Part shown: piece by piece, positions 53,361 to 63,861 of the stretch | Layout of the letters: every line of letters starts with the position of its first letter | Numbering within the stretch: the first letter of the stretch is position 1 | Source of the DNA: Micromonospora sp. WMMD980 | GTDB taxonomy: Bacteria; Actinomycetota; Actinomycetes; Mycobacteriales; Micromonosporaceae | Length of the DNA stretch: 64,000 nt | Reading direction: 5' to 3' | NCBI RefSeq assembly: GCF_029626035.1 | Contig: NZ_JARUBE010000003.1 | Coordinates: 3,844,001 to 3,908,000, forward strand | Translations under genes and position numbers: made by a program | Notes under the pieces: model-generated | The model's database searches: none | Told to the model about the DNA's origin: nothing | What the model saw: only the letters and a program-made list of their open reading frames with translations

Positions 53361-54926
53361 GTCCAGGCCGTAGGTGAGCGCGTCGACGAGCGCGTGCCAG
53401 CTCGCCTCCACCACGTTGGGGTGCACGCCCACCGTGGTCCAGTCCCGGCCGGCGCCGGCGGTCTCCACCAGCACCCGGGTCACCGCGCCGGTGCCGTGAC
53501 TGCCCTCCAGGATGCGGACCTTGTAGTCGGCCAACTCGAACTCGCGCAGCTCCGGGTAGTGCCGGGCCAGCCCCACCCGCAGCGCCTCGTCGAGCGCGTT
53601 GACCGGACCGTTGCCCTCGGCGGTGGCGATCACCCGCTCCCCGCGTACCCGGATCTTGACGGTCGCCTCGGAGACCACCGCGCCGTCCTCGCGGTGCTCG
53701 ACCAGCACCCGGTACGACTCCAGCGCGAACGGCCGGGCCGGCGCCGCCGCCGGCAGCTCGGAGCGGACCAGCAGCTCGAACGACGCGTCGGCGGCCTCGA
53801 ACGACCAGCCACCCGCCTCCAGCTCCTTGACCCGGCCGGTGACCCGGGACAGCGCGTCCGGATGGCCGGCCAGGTCCAGACCCAGCTCGCGGCTCTTCAG
53901 CTCGATGCTGGCCCGGCCGGCCATCTCGGTCACCAGGATCCGCATGTCGTTGCCCACCACGGCGGGGTCCACGTGGTTGTAGAGCAACGGGTCCACCTTG
54001 ATCGCGCTCGCGTGCAACCCCGCCTTGTGGGCGAAGGAGGCGGCCCCGACATATGCCTGGTGGGTGTCGGGGGCGATGTTGGCGATCTCGGCGATGGCGT
54101 GCGAGACCCGCACCATCTGTTCCAGGCAGCCCTCCGGTAGGACGGGCATGCCGAGCTTGAGTTGAAGGTTCGCGACGACCGCGAACAGGTCCGCGTTGCC
54201 GGGGCGCTCGCCGTACCCGTTGGCGGTGCCCTGCACGTGCCGGACGCCGGCCTCGACTGCGGCGAGGGTGTTGGCCACCGCGCAGGCGGTGTCGTTCTGG
54301 GCGTGCATGCCGAGCCGCTCCGGCGCGATCCCGGTCCGCGCGACCAGGTCCTCGATCGCGGCGGTGACCTGGGAGGGCAGCATGCCGCCGTTGGTGTCGC
54401 AGAGCACGAACCGCTCGGCGCCGGCGGCCAGCGCGGCCTGCGCCACCGCGGCGGTGTAGCCGGGGTCGTGGCGGAAGCCGTCGAAGGTGTGCTCCCCGTC
54501 GACGAAGACCCGCCGCCCCTGCGCCACCAGGTACGCCACGGTGTCGCGGACCATCGCCAGGTTCTCCTCGGCGGTGGTGCGCAGCGCCCGCTCGACGTGC
54601 CGCAGGTCCGCCTTGGCGACCAACGCCACGGCCGGGGTCCGCGCGTCGAGCAGCCCGCGCACCTGCGGGTCGTCCTCGACCGCCCGGCCGGCCTTACGGG
54701 TGGCGCCGAACGCGACCAGGACCGCGTGCCGCAGCTCCAGCTCGTCGTGGGCGCGGCGGAAGAACTCGGTGTCCTTGGGTACCGCGCCCGGCCAGCCACC
54801 CTCGATGAAGCCGACCCCGAGGTCGTCGAGCAGGCGGGCCACCGCCAGCTTGTCGACCACCGAGTAGCTGAGCCCTTCGCGCTGGGCGCCGTCGCGCAGC
54901 GTCGTGTCGTACACCTGGAAGGTCAT
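53325..54926 (-). CDS. cimA: Citramalate synthase
   Basis: CimA condenses pyruvate and acetyl-CoA, giving the threonine-independent route to 2-oxobutyrate and isoleucine. The 533-residue protein starts FQVYDTTLRDGAQREG (HMGL-like TIM barrel). It has LCDTNGGMLPSQV, GMHAQNDTACAVANTLAA and the HASAIKVDPLLYNHVDP region of the CimA/LeuA type, and ends in a LeuA regulatory domain. That domain suggests feedback inhibition. ATG 54926 follows an attenuation leader at 54958-55061. Its last residues lie in a repeat element. Confidence 0.97.
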   Translation of the reverse strand: MTFQVYDTTLRDGAQREGLSYSVVDKLAVARLLDDLGVGFIEGGWPGAVPKDTEFFRRAHDELELRHAVLVAFGATRKAGRAVEDDPQVRGLLDARTPAVALVAKADLRHVERALRTTAEENLAMVRDTVAYLVAQGRRVFVDGEHTFDGFRHDPGYTAAVAQAALAAGAERFVLCDTNGGMLPSQVTAAIEDLVARTGIAPERLGMHAQNDTACAVANTLAAVEAGVRHVQGTANGYGERPGNADLFAVVANLQLKLGMPVLPEGCLEQMVRVSHAIAEIANIAPDTHQAYVGAASFAHKAGLHASAIKVDPLLYNHVDPAVVGNDMRILVTEMAGRASIELKSRELGLDLAGHPDALSRVTGRVKELEAGGWSFEAADASFELLVRSELPAAAPARPFALESYRVLVEHREDGAVVSEATVKIRVRGERVIATAEGNGPVNALDEALRVGLARHYPELREFELADYKVRILEGSHGTGAVTRVLVETAGAGRDWTTVGVHPNVVEASWHALVDALTYGLDKAGAPVNASGR

Positions 54927-54957
54927 CGGAGTCCTCTTCTCGTGCCTGGGGAGAGCA

Positions 54958-54989
54958 ACAAAAAGACCCCCCGCGGATGCGGGAGGTCT
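54958..54989 (-). terminator. Attenuator terminator upstream of cimA
   Basis: On the minus strand AGACCTCCCGC (54989-54979) and GCGGGGGGTCT (54974-54964) pair over 11 bp around ATCC. A T-rich tract TTTTGTTG follows. The hairpin lies between the leader peptide and cimA. Confidence 0.85.
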
Positions 54990-55019
54990 GCGCGCTCGGC
55001 GAGGGGGAAGGCCGGCGCG

Positions 55020-55061
55020 CTAGCTGCTAATGATCAGGACGGAGCTGGTCACGACCAGCAC
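55020..55061 (-). CDS. cimA leader peptide, branched-chain amino-acid rich (13 aa)
   Basis: GTG 55061 starts MLVVTSSVLIISS and ends at TAG 55020. Seven of the twelve residues after the start are Leu, Val or Ile, including a CTG-ATC-ATT run. GGAGGT lies 6 bases before the start. The peptide coding region contains a hairpin (GCTGGTC-GT-GACCAGC), and the intrinsic terminator follows 30 bases later. This is the classic attenuation layout: scarce branched-chain tRNA would stall the ribosome and favour read-through into cimA. Regulation is inferred from structure. Confidence 0.85.
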   Translation of the reverse strand: MLVVTSSVLIISS

Positions 55062-55119
55062 TCTGCCACCTCCGCCGGTCCGTGGGAGCGGTAATCCACA
55101 TTCCGGGAAACCGGCCGAG

Positions 55120-55143
55120 GTTGAAAAGTCGGCCAACGGGTAT
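55120..55143 (+). promoter_or_regulatory. SigB-like stress promoter of the PRC-barrel gene
   Basis: GTTG (55120-55123), 14 bases, and GGGTAT (55138-55143) match the actinobacterial SigB-type pattern (GTTT/GNNT - N14-16 - GGGTAT/C). Transcription would start about 60 bases before ATG 55211. Confidence 0.55.
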
Positions 55144-55210
55144 CAACCGACGCAGCAACGACACATTCACTCCCCACGACGGCCTACCGGCCGGGACAGG
55201 AGTCACCCCT

Positions 55211-55675
55211 ATGGACAGGCTCGACCCGCACACCACGCACGGCACCACCGACCCGGTCGCCGACGGCGGCCAGGGCGCCTACGCCGGCGGCGCGCCCGCC
55301 GGCGCCTTCGACCCGTGGCGTTACCGCGACGAGGCCGGCGTGGCCAGCGCGGACCTCACCGGCTACAAGGTCGAGGCCACCGACGGCAGCATCGGCAAGA
55401 TCGACAAGGCGAGCCACGAGGTCGACGACAGCTACCTGGTCGTCGACACCGGCCCGTGGATCTTCGGCAAGAAGGTCATGCTGCCGGCCGGCACCGTCAA
55501 CCAGGTCGACCACGACGAGCGGAAGGTCTTCGTCGACCGGGACAAGGACCAGATCAAGGCCGCCCCGGAGTACGACGAGACCAACCACGCCGACCCGGCC
55601 TACCGGGACAAGCTCGGCGGTTACTACGGTGAGAACCACTCCGCGCTGCCGCCGGACGGCCCGGCCCGGATCTGA
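55211..55675 (+). CDS. PRC-barrel domain protein
   Basis: The 154-residue protein has a Gly/Ala/His-rich N-terminus (about 1-40), then a PRC-barrel (about 50-115) with ADLTGYKVEATDGSIGKID, SYLVVDTGPWIFGKKVMLPA and VFVDRDKDQIKAAPE. PRC-barrel proteins of actinobacteria are often induced by stress and may bind RNA or stabilise envelope parts; the role is unproven. ATG 55211 has GGAG 9-12 bases upstream. A SigB-like promoter fits stress expression. Confidence 0.9.
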   Translation: MDRLDPHTTHGTTDPVADGGQGAYAGGAPAGAFDPWRYRDEAGVASADLTGYKVEATDGSIGKIDKASHEVDDSYLVVDTGPWIFGKKVMLPAGTVNQVDHDERKVFVDRDKDQIKAAPEYDETNHADPAYRDKLGGYYGENHSALPPDGPARI

Positions 55676-55710
55676 CACACGCACCGGCCACGGCCGGCGG
55701 GGGCACACCG

Positions 55711-56472
55711 ATGCCGCCGCCGGCCGTTACCGTGTCAGGGGTGGACGCCCCGGAGACACCCTTTCCCGCGTTGTTCAACTTCCGCGACGTCGGCGGCTAC
55801 CGCACCCGCGACGGGCGCACCGTCCGGCGCCGCCGGCTCTACCGCTCCGACTCGCTGCACCGCATCGACGAGACCGACCGGGCGGCGTTCACCGCGCTCG
55901 GCATCCGCACGGTGGTCGACCTGCGCCGCCCCACCGAGGTGGACCGCGACGGCCGGGTGCCCGACTACGACGGGTTGACCTACCGGCACATCCACCCGGA
56001 GCACGAGGACTGGGCCGCCCGGCAATATGCGTCGTCCGGCGTCAGCCTGGCCCGCTACCTCGCCGACCGCTACGCCGACCTGGCCCGCACCGGCACCGCC
56101 GGGCTGGCCGAGGCGGTCGGCCTGATCGCCGACAGCGCCAACGCCCCGGTGGTCGTGCACTGCGTCGCCGGCAAGGACCGCACCGGCATCGTCTGTGCGC
56201 TCACGCTCGCCGTGCTCGGCGTGCCGGACGACGACATCGTCGCCGACTACGCGTTGAGCACCGCCGCGTCCGAGCGGTTCAGCGCCTGGGTGCGGGCCAC
56301 CCTGCCGGACGCCGAGGAGCCGCCCCCGCCGTTCCTGGCCTCCCCCGCCGAGGCGATGGAGCTGTTCCTCGCGGAGTTGCGCGCCGGCCACGGCTCGGTC
56401 GAGGGCTACCTGACGCACGCCGGCGTCACCGCCGAGCAGCTCGACGCGCTCCGCGCCCACCTGCTGGAGTGA
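55711..56472 (+). CDS. Tyrosine-protein phosphatase
   Basis: The 253-residue enzyme has NFRDVGGYRTRDGRTVR at the start and the P-loop signature VVVHCVAGKDRTG (HCxxGKDR), typical of the lipid/protein tyrosine phosphatase family (Y_phosphatase3, PtpB-like). It may be cytoplasmic or secreted without a signal peptide. ATG 55711 has GGGGG 8 bases upstream; GTG 55732 is possible. It ends at a long hairpin facing ilvE. Confidence 0.9.
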   Translation: MPPPAVTVSGVDAPETPFPALFNFRDVGGYRTRDGRTVRRRRLYRSDSLHRIDETDRAAFTALGIRTVVDLRRPTEVDRDGRVPDYDGLTYRHIHPEHEDWAARQYASSGVSLARYLADRYADLARTGTAGLAEAVGLIADSANAPVVVHCVAGKDRTGIVCALTLAVLGVPDDDIVADYALSTAASERFSAWVRATLPDAEEPPPPFLASPAEAMELFLAELRAGHGSVEGYLTHAGVTAEQLDALRAHLLE

Positions 56473-56513
56473 CAGCGCGGCCGGCCCGTCGAGGACGGGC
56501 CGGCCGCACTGTC
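56471..56513. terminator. Bidirectional terminator between phosphatase and ilvE
   Basis: GCGGCCGGCCCGTC and its complement form a perfect 14-bp stem around GAG. Outer GACAG/CTGTC arms extend it with one mismatch. It lies between convergent stops. Confidence 0.78.
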
Positions 56514-56519
56514 GAACGC

Positions 56520-57617
56520 TCAGAGGACCCGCGTGACCCAGCCGTGGCGGTCCTCGGCGCGGCCGCGCTGGATGTCGACCAGCTTCTGCCGCAGCGCCAT
56601 CGTGACGGTGCCCGGCTCGCCGCCGCCGATCAGGAACTCGCCGTCCGGGAATTTCACGCCGCCGATCGGGGTGATCACGGCGGCGGTGCCGCAGGCGAAG
56701 ACCTCCCGCAGCCGCCCGCTGGCCGCGTCCGCCTGCCAGTCGGCGAAGCCGACCGGCTGCTCCCGCACCTCGTGCCCGGCCTCGGCGGCCAGCGTCAGCA
56801 CCGCGTCGCGGGTGATGCCCGGCAGGATCGTGCCGCCCAGCGGCGGCGTGACGAGCGTGCCGTCGTCGTAGACGAAGAAGACGTTCATGCCGCCCAGCTC
56901 GTCGACGTAGCGCCGCTCGACCGCGTCCAGGAAGACCACCTGGTCGCAGCCGGCCTCGATCGCCTCGGCCTGGGCGGCCAGCGAGGCGGCGTAGTTGCCG
57001 CCGCACTTCGCCGCGCCGGTGCCGCCGGGCGCCGCCCGGGTGTAGTCCGGCGAGACCCAGACCGTCACCGGCTTCACCCCGCCGGCGAAGTAGGCGCCGG
57101 CCGGCGACGCGATGACGCAGTAGAGGTATTCGTTGGCCGGGCGCACCCCGAGGAAGACCTCGCTGGCGAACATGAACGGACGCAGGTAGAGGCTGGCGTC
57201 CTCGTGCTCCGGGATCCACTCCCGGTCGATCTCGACCAGCTTGCGCAGCGACTCCACGAACGCCTCCGCCGGCAGCTCCGGCATGGCCAGCCGGCGGGCG
57301 GACGCCACGAACCGGGCCGCGTTGGCCTCCGGCCGGAACATGGTGACCGACCCGTCACCGGTGCGGTAGGCCTTGAGGCCCTCGAAGATCTCCTGCGCGT
57401 AGTGCAGCACCGCCGCGGCCGGGTCCATCGGGATCGGCGCGCGCGCCTCGACCCGGGCGTCGTACCAGCCCTTGCCCTCGGCGTAGCGGACCGTGACCAT
57501 GTGGTCGGTGAACACCCGGCCGAAGCCCGGGTTCGCCAGCAGGGCGGCCCGGTCGGCGGCGGATACCGGCGCGGGATTCGGACGGATCTCGAAATCGAGC
57601 TTGTCACCACCGCTCAT
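56520..57617 (-). CDS. ilvE: Branched-chain amino acid aminotransferase
   Basis: IlvE catalyses the last step of Leu, Ile and Val synthesis. The 365-residue protein has FGRVFTDHMVTVRY, YAQEIFEGLKAYR, the PLP lysine in GGTGAAKCGGNYAAS, VFLDAVERRYVDELGGMNVFFV and GGTILPGITRDAVL. This is fold-type IV, eukaryotic-like length group. ATG 57617 has GGGAGG 9 bases before. It is a single gene between hairpins. Confidence 0.97.
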   Translation of the reverse strand: MSGGDKLDFEIRPNPAPVSAADRAALLANPGFGRVFTDHMVTVRYAEGKGWYDARVEARAPIPMDPAAAVLHYAQEIFEGLKAYRTGDGSVTMFRPEANAARFVASARRLAMPELPAEAFVESLRKLVEIDREWIPEHEDASLYLRPFMFASEVFLGVRPANEYLYCVIASPAGAYFAGGVKPVTVWVSPDYTRAAPGGTGAAKCGGNYAASLAAQAEAIEAGCDQVVFLDAVERRYVDELGGMNVFFVYDDGTLVTPPLGGTILPGITRDAVLTLAAEAGHEVREQPVGFADWQADAASGRLREVFACGTAAVITPIGGVKFPDGEFLIGGGEPGTVTMALRQKLVDIQRGRAEDRHGWVTRVL

Positions 57618-57790
57618 CGCGCTGACCTCCCTGCGGTCCCACGGCGTGCCGGATCGCACGCCGACGTCACTGGTGCCAGAAACTTACCCCGAACGGTCGT
57701 TCAGCGGATAGCTCCGCCCCCGCGCCGACCGTGAAGCGGCCCGGGAACGGGTCTGGCGGCCCGTGACCGGGCCAGGGAAGCCGGCCCGGG

Positions 57791-58822
57791 TCAGGCTACG
57801 GCGTGCGCGGCGAGCCGGTCGCCGACCTCCGCGGTGCGCACCGGCGCACCCGGCGTACGCCCGGCCAGCTCGGCGGCGACGGCGGTGGTGACCCGCGCGG
57901 CGGCCTCGGCGTGGCCGAGCTGGTCGAGCAGCAGCGCCGCGGAGAGCACCGCGGCCACCGGGTCGGCGACGCCCCTGCCGGCGATGTCCGGCGCGGAGCC
58001 GTGCACCGGCTCGAACATCGACGGGTAGCGCCCCTCCGGGTTGATGCACCCGCTGGCGGCCAGCCCGATGCCACCGGTCACCGCGGCGGCGATGTCGGTG
58101 AGGATGTCGCCGAAGAGGTTGTCGGTGACCACGACATCGTAGCGGGAGGGGTTGGTCACCAGGAACATCGCCGCGGCGTCGACGTGCTGGTATTCGGTCG
58201 TCACGTCGGGGTGCTCGGCGGCCACCTCGGCGAAGGTCCGGGACCAGAGCGAGCCGGCGTGGGTGAGCACGTTGGTCTTGTGCACCAGCGTCACCTTGCG
58301 CCGCTCCCGGCGGCCGGCCCGGGCGAACGCGTCGCGGATCACCCGCTCCACGCCGTGCCGGGTGTTCAGGCTCTCCTCGGTGGCCACCTCGGCGGGGGTG
58401 CCCCGGTGCAGGCTGCCGCCGGCGCCCGCGTACAGCCCCTCGGTGCCCTCCCGGACCACCACGAGGTCCACCTCGCCGGGCTTCACGGCGGCCAGCGGAC
58501 CGGTCACGCCGGGCCAGAGCCGGGACGGGCGGAGGTTGACGTACTGGTCGAAGGCGAACCGGAGCTTGAGCAGGAGGCCCCGCTCCAGCACGCCCGGCGG
58601 CACGGTCGGGTCGCCGACCGCGCCGAGCAGGATGGCGTCGTGGCCGGCCAGCTCGTCGAGGACGGAGTCGGGCAGCACCTCGCCGGTGCGGTGCCAGCGC
58701 GCGGCGCCCAGGTCGTAGTCGGTGGCCTCGATCCCGGGCAGCACTGCGTCGAGGACCTTGCGGGCCTGCCCGACCACCTCGGGACCGATGCCGTCGCCGG
58801 CCACCACCGCGATGCGTGCCAC
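57791..58822 (-). CDS. leuB: 3-isopropylmalate dehydrogenase
   Basis: LeuB oxidises 3-isopropylmalate in leucine synthesis. The 343-residue protein has [72 protein letters not shown] and [16 protein letters not shown] 58822 fits homologs; an in-frame extension to a Met near 58939 is not supported. GAGGAG precedes the start. Confidence 0.97.
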   Translation of the reverse strand: MARIAVVAGDGIGPEVVGQARKVLDAVLPGIEATDYDLGAARWHRTGEVLPDSVLDELAGHDAILLGAVGDPTVPPGVLERGLLLKLRFAFDQYVNLRPSRLWPGVTGPLAAVKPGEVDLVVVREGTEGLYAGAGGSLHRGTPAEVATEESLNTRHGVERVIRDAFARAGRRERRKVTLVHKTNVLTHAGSLWSRTFAEVAAEHPDVTTEYQHVDAAAMFLVTNPSRYDVVVTDNLFGDILTDIAAAVTGGIGLAASGCINPEGRYPSMFEPVHGSAPDIAGRGVADPVAAVLSAALLLDQLGHAEAAARVTTAVAAELAGRTPGAPVRTAEVGDRLAAHAVA

Positions 58823-59042
58823 CTGGCGCTCCTCACCTCGTCGTTCCTGCGCAACGGTACGTCGCCGTCCCGCCTCCCGGTACGAGTCTTCCACCATCCG
58901 GGAAACGCGATGTACAGGAGGCTCCCAGCCGGCATTCATGGTCCGGTCATCTCCACTGCCTAGGGTCGGGATGACCGGGTCGACGGGGGTCCGGGACCGG
59001 CATCGCCGCGACGCGGCGGCGGCCAGCGAGGGGGCGGGTGTC

Positions 59043-59658
59043 ATGCGGATCGACCAGCGGCGGACGCACTGGGCGGACGAGCAGCCCCGGACCCGCTGGG
59101 TCGACCAGTCCGCGTTCCGCCAGCCCCGCCCCGACCTGCGCCTCGGCGCCCGCAGCCACCGGGTGGAACGGGACTCCACCGCCGCCTACGACCGGATCAG
59201 CGTCGGGCACACGGTGAGCACCTCCACCGCGGAATACACGCTGCTGCTCAACGCGCCCCACTGGTTCGGCCACCGGAGCGTCGGCGAGGCGCTCCGCGAC
59301 GCCGCCGCCGAACTGCGCGCGGTCGACCTCACCTTCGGGCCCAACCAGCCGGGCAGCCTGGTGTCGCGACTGCGCCGCGACGAGATCAGCCCCGACTCGT
59401 ACCCGCCGCTGGCCGACCTGGTCGACCGCTGCGCCGCGATGCGGGCGGCGACCGACGGGTGGTTCGACGCGTGGGCGGTGCCGGGCGGCTTCGACCCGGG
59501 CGGCCTGCTCGGCGGCTGGGCGGTGGAGCGGGCTGGGCCCGGACCTGGCCGTCGCCGACGCCTACGCGACCGCGCTGTACGCCGCCGGCCCGGCCGGCCT
59601 GGCCTGGTTCCGCGACGGTTCGGACTATCGCGCGCTCTTCGCGCACCAGCGTCGCTGA
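59043..59658 (+). pseudogene. Decayed ApbE-like FAD:protein FMN transferase (internal deletion and frameshift)
   Basis: From ATG 59043 the protein reads an ApbE N-terminal half, with LRAVDLTFGPNQPGSLVSRL and WFDAWAVPGGFDPGGLLGGWAVERA. At about 59535 the next recognisable sequence, in another frame, is the ApbE C-terminus (LGPDLAVADAYATALYAAG, then WFRDGSDYRALFAHQ and stop at 59656-59658). The middle roughly 90 residues, including the NAGGD metal site and the threonine-rich FMN region, are missing. Active flavinylation is therefore unlikely. GAGGGGG upstream remains intact. Confidence 0.82.
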
Positions 59659-59956
59659 CGCGCGGCCGCGCCCCGCTCTCGCATCCGGGGCGTAGGCCGC
59701 GATCGGCCCCCGCGGTCTCGGCAACGACCGTGGGGGCCGGTCAGCGACGAGTGCGCGTGGCTCGCGCAATCGAGGGGTGCGGGCCGCCGGGTCGAACGCC
59801 CGAGGCCGCCACCCGAAGACGGGCCGGGACATCGACTCGGCCGTGCACCGCACCGGTACGCTAGCGAATCGACGCAACTCGACGCAAGAGTCTCCACAGC
59901 GGACCCATCGTCACCGTGTCAACAATCAGCAGGTGAATCCCCGAGGTGGGGCGGAA
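59659..59956. other. Gene-free stretch after the apbE remnant
   Basis: Apart from the hairpin at 59705-59738 I see no gene. At about 59870-59886 there is a direct repeat GACGCAA-ctc-GACGCAA. Reading frames here are not conserved in style. Confidence 0.6.
59705..59738. terminator. Hairpin after the apbE remnant
   Basis: GGCCCCCGCGGTC and GACCGTGGGGGCC pair over 13 bp with one G-T, loop TCGGCAAC. It is 46 bases after the stop at 59658. Confidence 0.6.
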
Positions 59957-60349
59957 GTGACGGGAGCCGCCTCAGATGGCACGCTGTCCGCCGTGAGTTT
60001 CGATCTGAGCGTGTGGGCCCTGCCGAACGGGGCCACACCGGAGCAGGTGCGGGCGGCGGTGCGGCAGTGCCGCGAGGGGTGGCACGGCGAGCAGCACCCC
60101 GACCCCCGGGTGGTCGGCTTCTACCGGGCGATCACAGCGAGCTACCCCGACCGGCCGGCCCGGCCGGACACCCCGTGGGAGGTGGCCCCGCTGCACGCGG
60201 CCGCCGACCACGTCGAGATGAACCTGCATCCCACGTGCCCGGACCAGGTCCTGCTCGACATCGAGCGGCTGGCCGGCGAGCACGACCTGATGCTCTTCGA
60301 CGCGCAGGACGGCTCGGTCTACCCGCCCCCGGTCCGCGTCCGTTCCTGA
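59957..60349 (+). CDS. Small hypothetical protein (130 aa)
   Basis: The core begins VSFDLSVWALPNGATPEQVRAAVRQC and ends with DLMLFDAQDGSVYPPP. Similar short DLAVW-type proteins occur in actinobacteria near toxin/immunity or unknown genes; I cannot assign a function. GTG 59957 has GAGGTGGGG 5-13 bases before; GTG 59993 would drop 12 residues and lacks a ribosome site. It is convergent with serA across a hairpin. Confidence 0.7.
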   Translation: MTGAASDGTLSAVSFDLSVWALPNGATPEQVRAAVRQCREGWHGEQHPDPRVVGFYRAITASYPDRPARPDTPWEVAPLHAAADHVEMNLHPTCPDQVLLDIERLAGEHDLMLFDAQDGSVYPPPVRVRS

Positions 60350-60363
60350 CGCGACACGACGAA

Positions 60364-60388
60364 GGGCCCGGCCGCGCCGGCCGGGCCC
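60364..60388. terminator. Bidirectional terminator between the 130-aa gene and serA
   Basis: GGGCCCGGCC and GGCCGGGCCC form a perfect 10-bp stem around GCGCC, between convergent stops. Confidence 0.7.
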
Positions 60389-60405
60389 CGATCGTCCTGT
60401 TCGGA

Positions 60406-62004
60406 CTACTCGTCGCGCAGGTCGGCCGCGCTGGCCGCGACCGCGCCGATCGAGTCGGCCGCCGAGGTGAGCAGGTCGGCGCCGAGCGCCTGGTCGACGG
60501 TGAGCGTCATCAGCGTCTCACCGCCGGCCTCCCGCCGGGCCACCTGCATCGCGGCGATGTTGACGCCGGCCTCGCCGAGCAGCGTGCCGACCGTGCCGAC
60601 CACGCCGGGCCGGTCGGCGTAGCGCAGGAAGACCAGGATGCCCTCCGCGCCGATCTCCACGTCGAAGCCGTCCACCTCGGTCAGCTTGAACACGTCCCGG
60701 GCGCCGGCGTGGGCCACCGTGCCGGAGACCCGGACGGTCCGCCCGTCCGGCAGCGCGCCGCGCACCGTCACCAGGTTCGGGTGGTCGACCGTCTCGGCCG
60801 GCGTGGCCAGCGTGACCTCGACGCCCCGCTCGGCGGCCAGGTGCGGCGCGTTGACGTAGGTGACCTGCTCCTCCACCACGGAGCTGAACAGGCCCTTGGT
60901 GGCGGCGAGCTTCAGCACCGACACGTCGTGGGTGGCGATCTCGCCGCGCACCTCGACGGTGACGCTGGCGGCCACCCCGCCGGCCAGCGCGGTGAAGGCC
61001 CGGCCCAGCTTCTCGGCCAGCGGCAGCAGCGGCCGGACGTCCTCGGCGACCACGCCGCCGGCCTGCACGTTCACCGCGTCCGGCACGAACTCGCCCTGGA
61101 GCGCGAGCTTGACGCTCTTCGCCACCGCGAGGCCGGCCTTGTCCTGCGCCTCGTTCGTGGAGGCGCCCAGGTGCGGGGTGGCCACCACGTTGTCGAACGC
61201 GAACAGCGGCGACGAGGTGCACGGCTCCTTCGCGTAGACGTCGATGCCGGCGCCGGCGACCCGGCCCTCCGCGATCGCGTCCGCGAGCGCCTGCTCGTCG
61301 ACCAGGCCACCCCGGGCGGCGTTGACGATCCGGACGCCCGGCTTGACGACCGCCAGCTCCTTCTCGCCGATCAGGCCCACGGTCTCCGGCGTCTTCGGCA
61401 GGTGGATCGAGATGAAGTCGCTCTCCCGCAGCAGCTCCTCCAGCCCCACCAGGCGCACCCCGAGCTGCGCGGCCCGGGCCGGCTGGATGTACGGGTCGTA
61501 CGCGATCAGCCGGGTGCCGAACGCGGCGATGCGCTGGGCGAACAGCACGCCGATGCGGCCCAGGCCCACCACGCCGACGGTCTTGCCCTGCAACTCCACG
61601 CCGGTGTACTTGGACCGCTTCCACTCGCCGGCCTTGAGCGCGGCGCTGGCGCTGGCGGTGTTGCGCGCCACCGCGAGCAGCAACGCGACGGCCTGCTCGG
61701 CGGCCGAGACGATGTTGGAGGTGGGGGCGTTGACCACCATCACGCCCCGGGCGGTGGCGGCCGGCACCTCGACGTTGTCCAGGCCGACGCCGGCACGGGC
61801 GACCACCTTCAGCCGGGGCGCCGCGGCGACCGCCTCGGCGTCGATCTGGGTGGCGCTGCGTACGATCACCGCGTCGGCCTCGGAGAGGGCGGAGAGCAGA
61901 GCCGGGCGGTCGGTGCCGTCCACGTGGCGCACGTCGAAGTCGTGCGCGAGCACCTCGATGGCGGCGGGGGCGAGTTCTTCGGCGATCAGTACGACAGGAT
62001 TCAT
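60406..62004 (-). CDS. serA: D-3-phosphoglycerate dehydrogenase
   Basis: SerA opens serine synthesis from 3-phosphoglycerate. The 532-residue protein is the long actinobacterial form: catalytic and NAD domains (GVVGLGRIGVLFAQR, NAARGGLVDE, DVYAKEP, TPHLGAST) are followed by an ASB domain and a C-terminal ACT domain (ILVFLRYADRPGVVGTVG) that binds serine for feedback inhibition. ATG 62004 has GAGGA 4-8 bases upstream. It is adjacent to ilvC, as in mycobacteria. Confidence 0.97.
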   Translation of the reverse strand: MNPVVLIAEELAPAAIEVLAHDFDVRHVDGTDRPALLSALSEADAVIVRSATQIDAEAVAAAPRLKVVARAGVGLDNVEVPAATARGVMVVNAPTSNIVSAAEQAVALLLAVARNTASASAALKAGEWKRSKYTGVELQGKTVGVVGLGRIGVLFAQRIAAFGTRLIAYDPYIQPARAAQLGVRLVGLEELLRESDFISIHLPKTPETVGLIGEKELAVVKPGVRIVNAARGGLVDEQALADAIAEGRVAGAGIDVYAKEPCTSSPLFAFDNVVATPHLGASTNEAQDKAGLAVAKSVKLALQGEFVPDAVNVQAGGVVAEDVRPLLPLAEKLGRAFTALAGGVAASVTVEVRGEIATHDVSVLKLAATKGLFSSVVEEQVTYVNAPHLAAERGVEVTLATPAETVDHPNLVTVRGALPDGRTVRVSGTVAHAGARDVFKLTEVDGFDVEIGAEGILVFLRYADRPGVVGTVGTLLGEAGVNIAAMQVARREAGGETLMTLTVDQALGADLLTSAADSIGAVAASAADLRDE

Positions 62005-62216
62005 CGGTCCTCGTAGACGCTCGGTGTCGGTTGGCCTGGGGCGTCGGGGCGCCGCACTGCGCCCTGCGCCGATCCGTGCCATGGCCGTCGGGTGCGCCGG
62101 GGCACCACACCAAGGATGGTAGGGCTCGGTCCGCTCCCGAGGTCCCGGAGTGCGGGGTGAGGGCCCTCACACAGGCCCGTCGCACGCCGGTCATCTCCCG
62201 TTCACGTGCGCACGAC

Positions 62217-62258
62217 GGCCCGCGGCCCGACGCCGGGGAGAGCGTCGGGTCGCGGGCC
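62217..62258 (-). terminator. Terminator of ilvBNC
   Basis: CCCGACGC and GCGTCGGG (8 bp) extend through GGCCCGCG/CGCGGGCC (8 bp) with one mismatch, around an 8-base loop. It lies 15 bases after the ilvC stop. Confidence 0.7.
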
Positions 62259-62273
62259 GCGCGGCACCTCGGG

Positions 62274-63861
<1,588 letters not shown>

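Noticed and set aside
58823..58939. N-terminal extension of LeuB starting [12 protein letters not shown]
   Set aside because: Homologs start at [14 protein letters not shown], and GTG 58822 has a good ribosome site.
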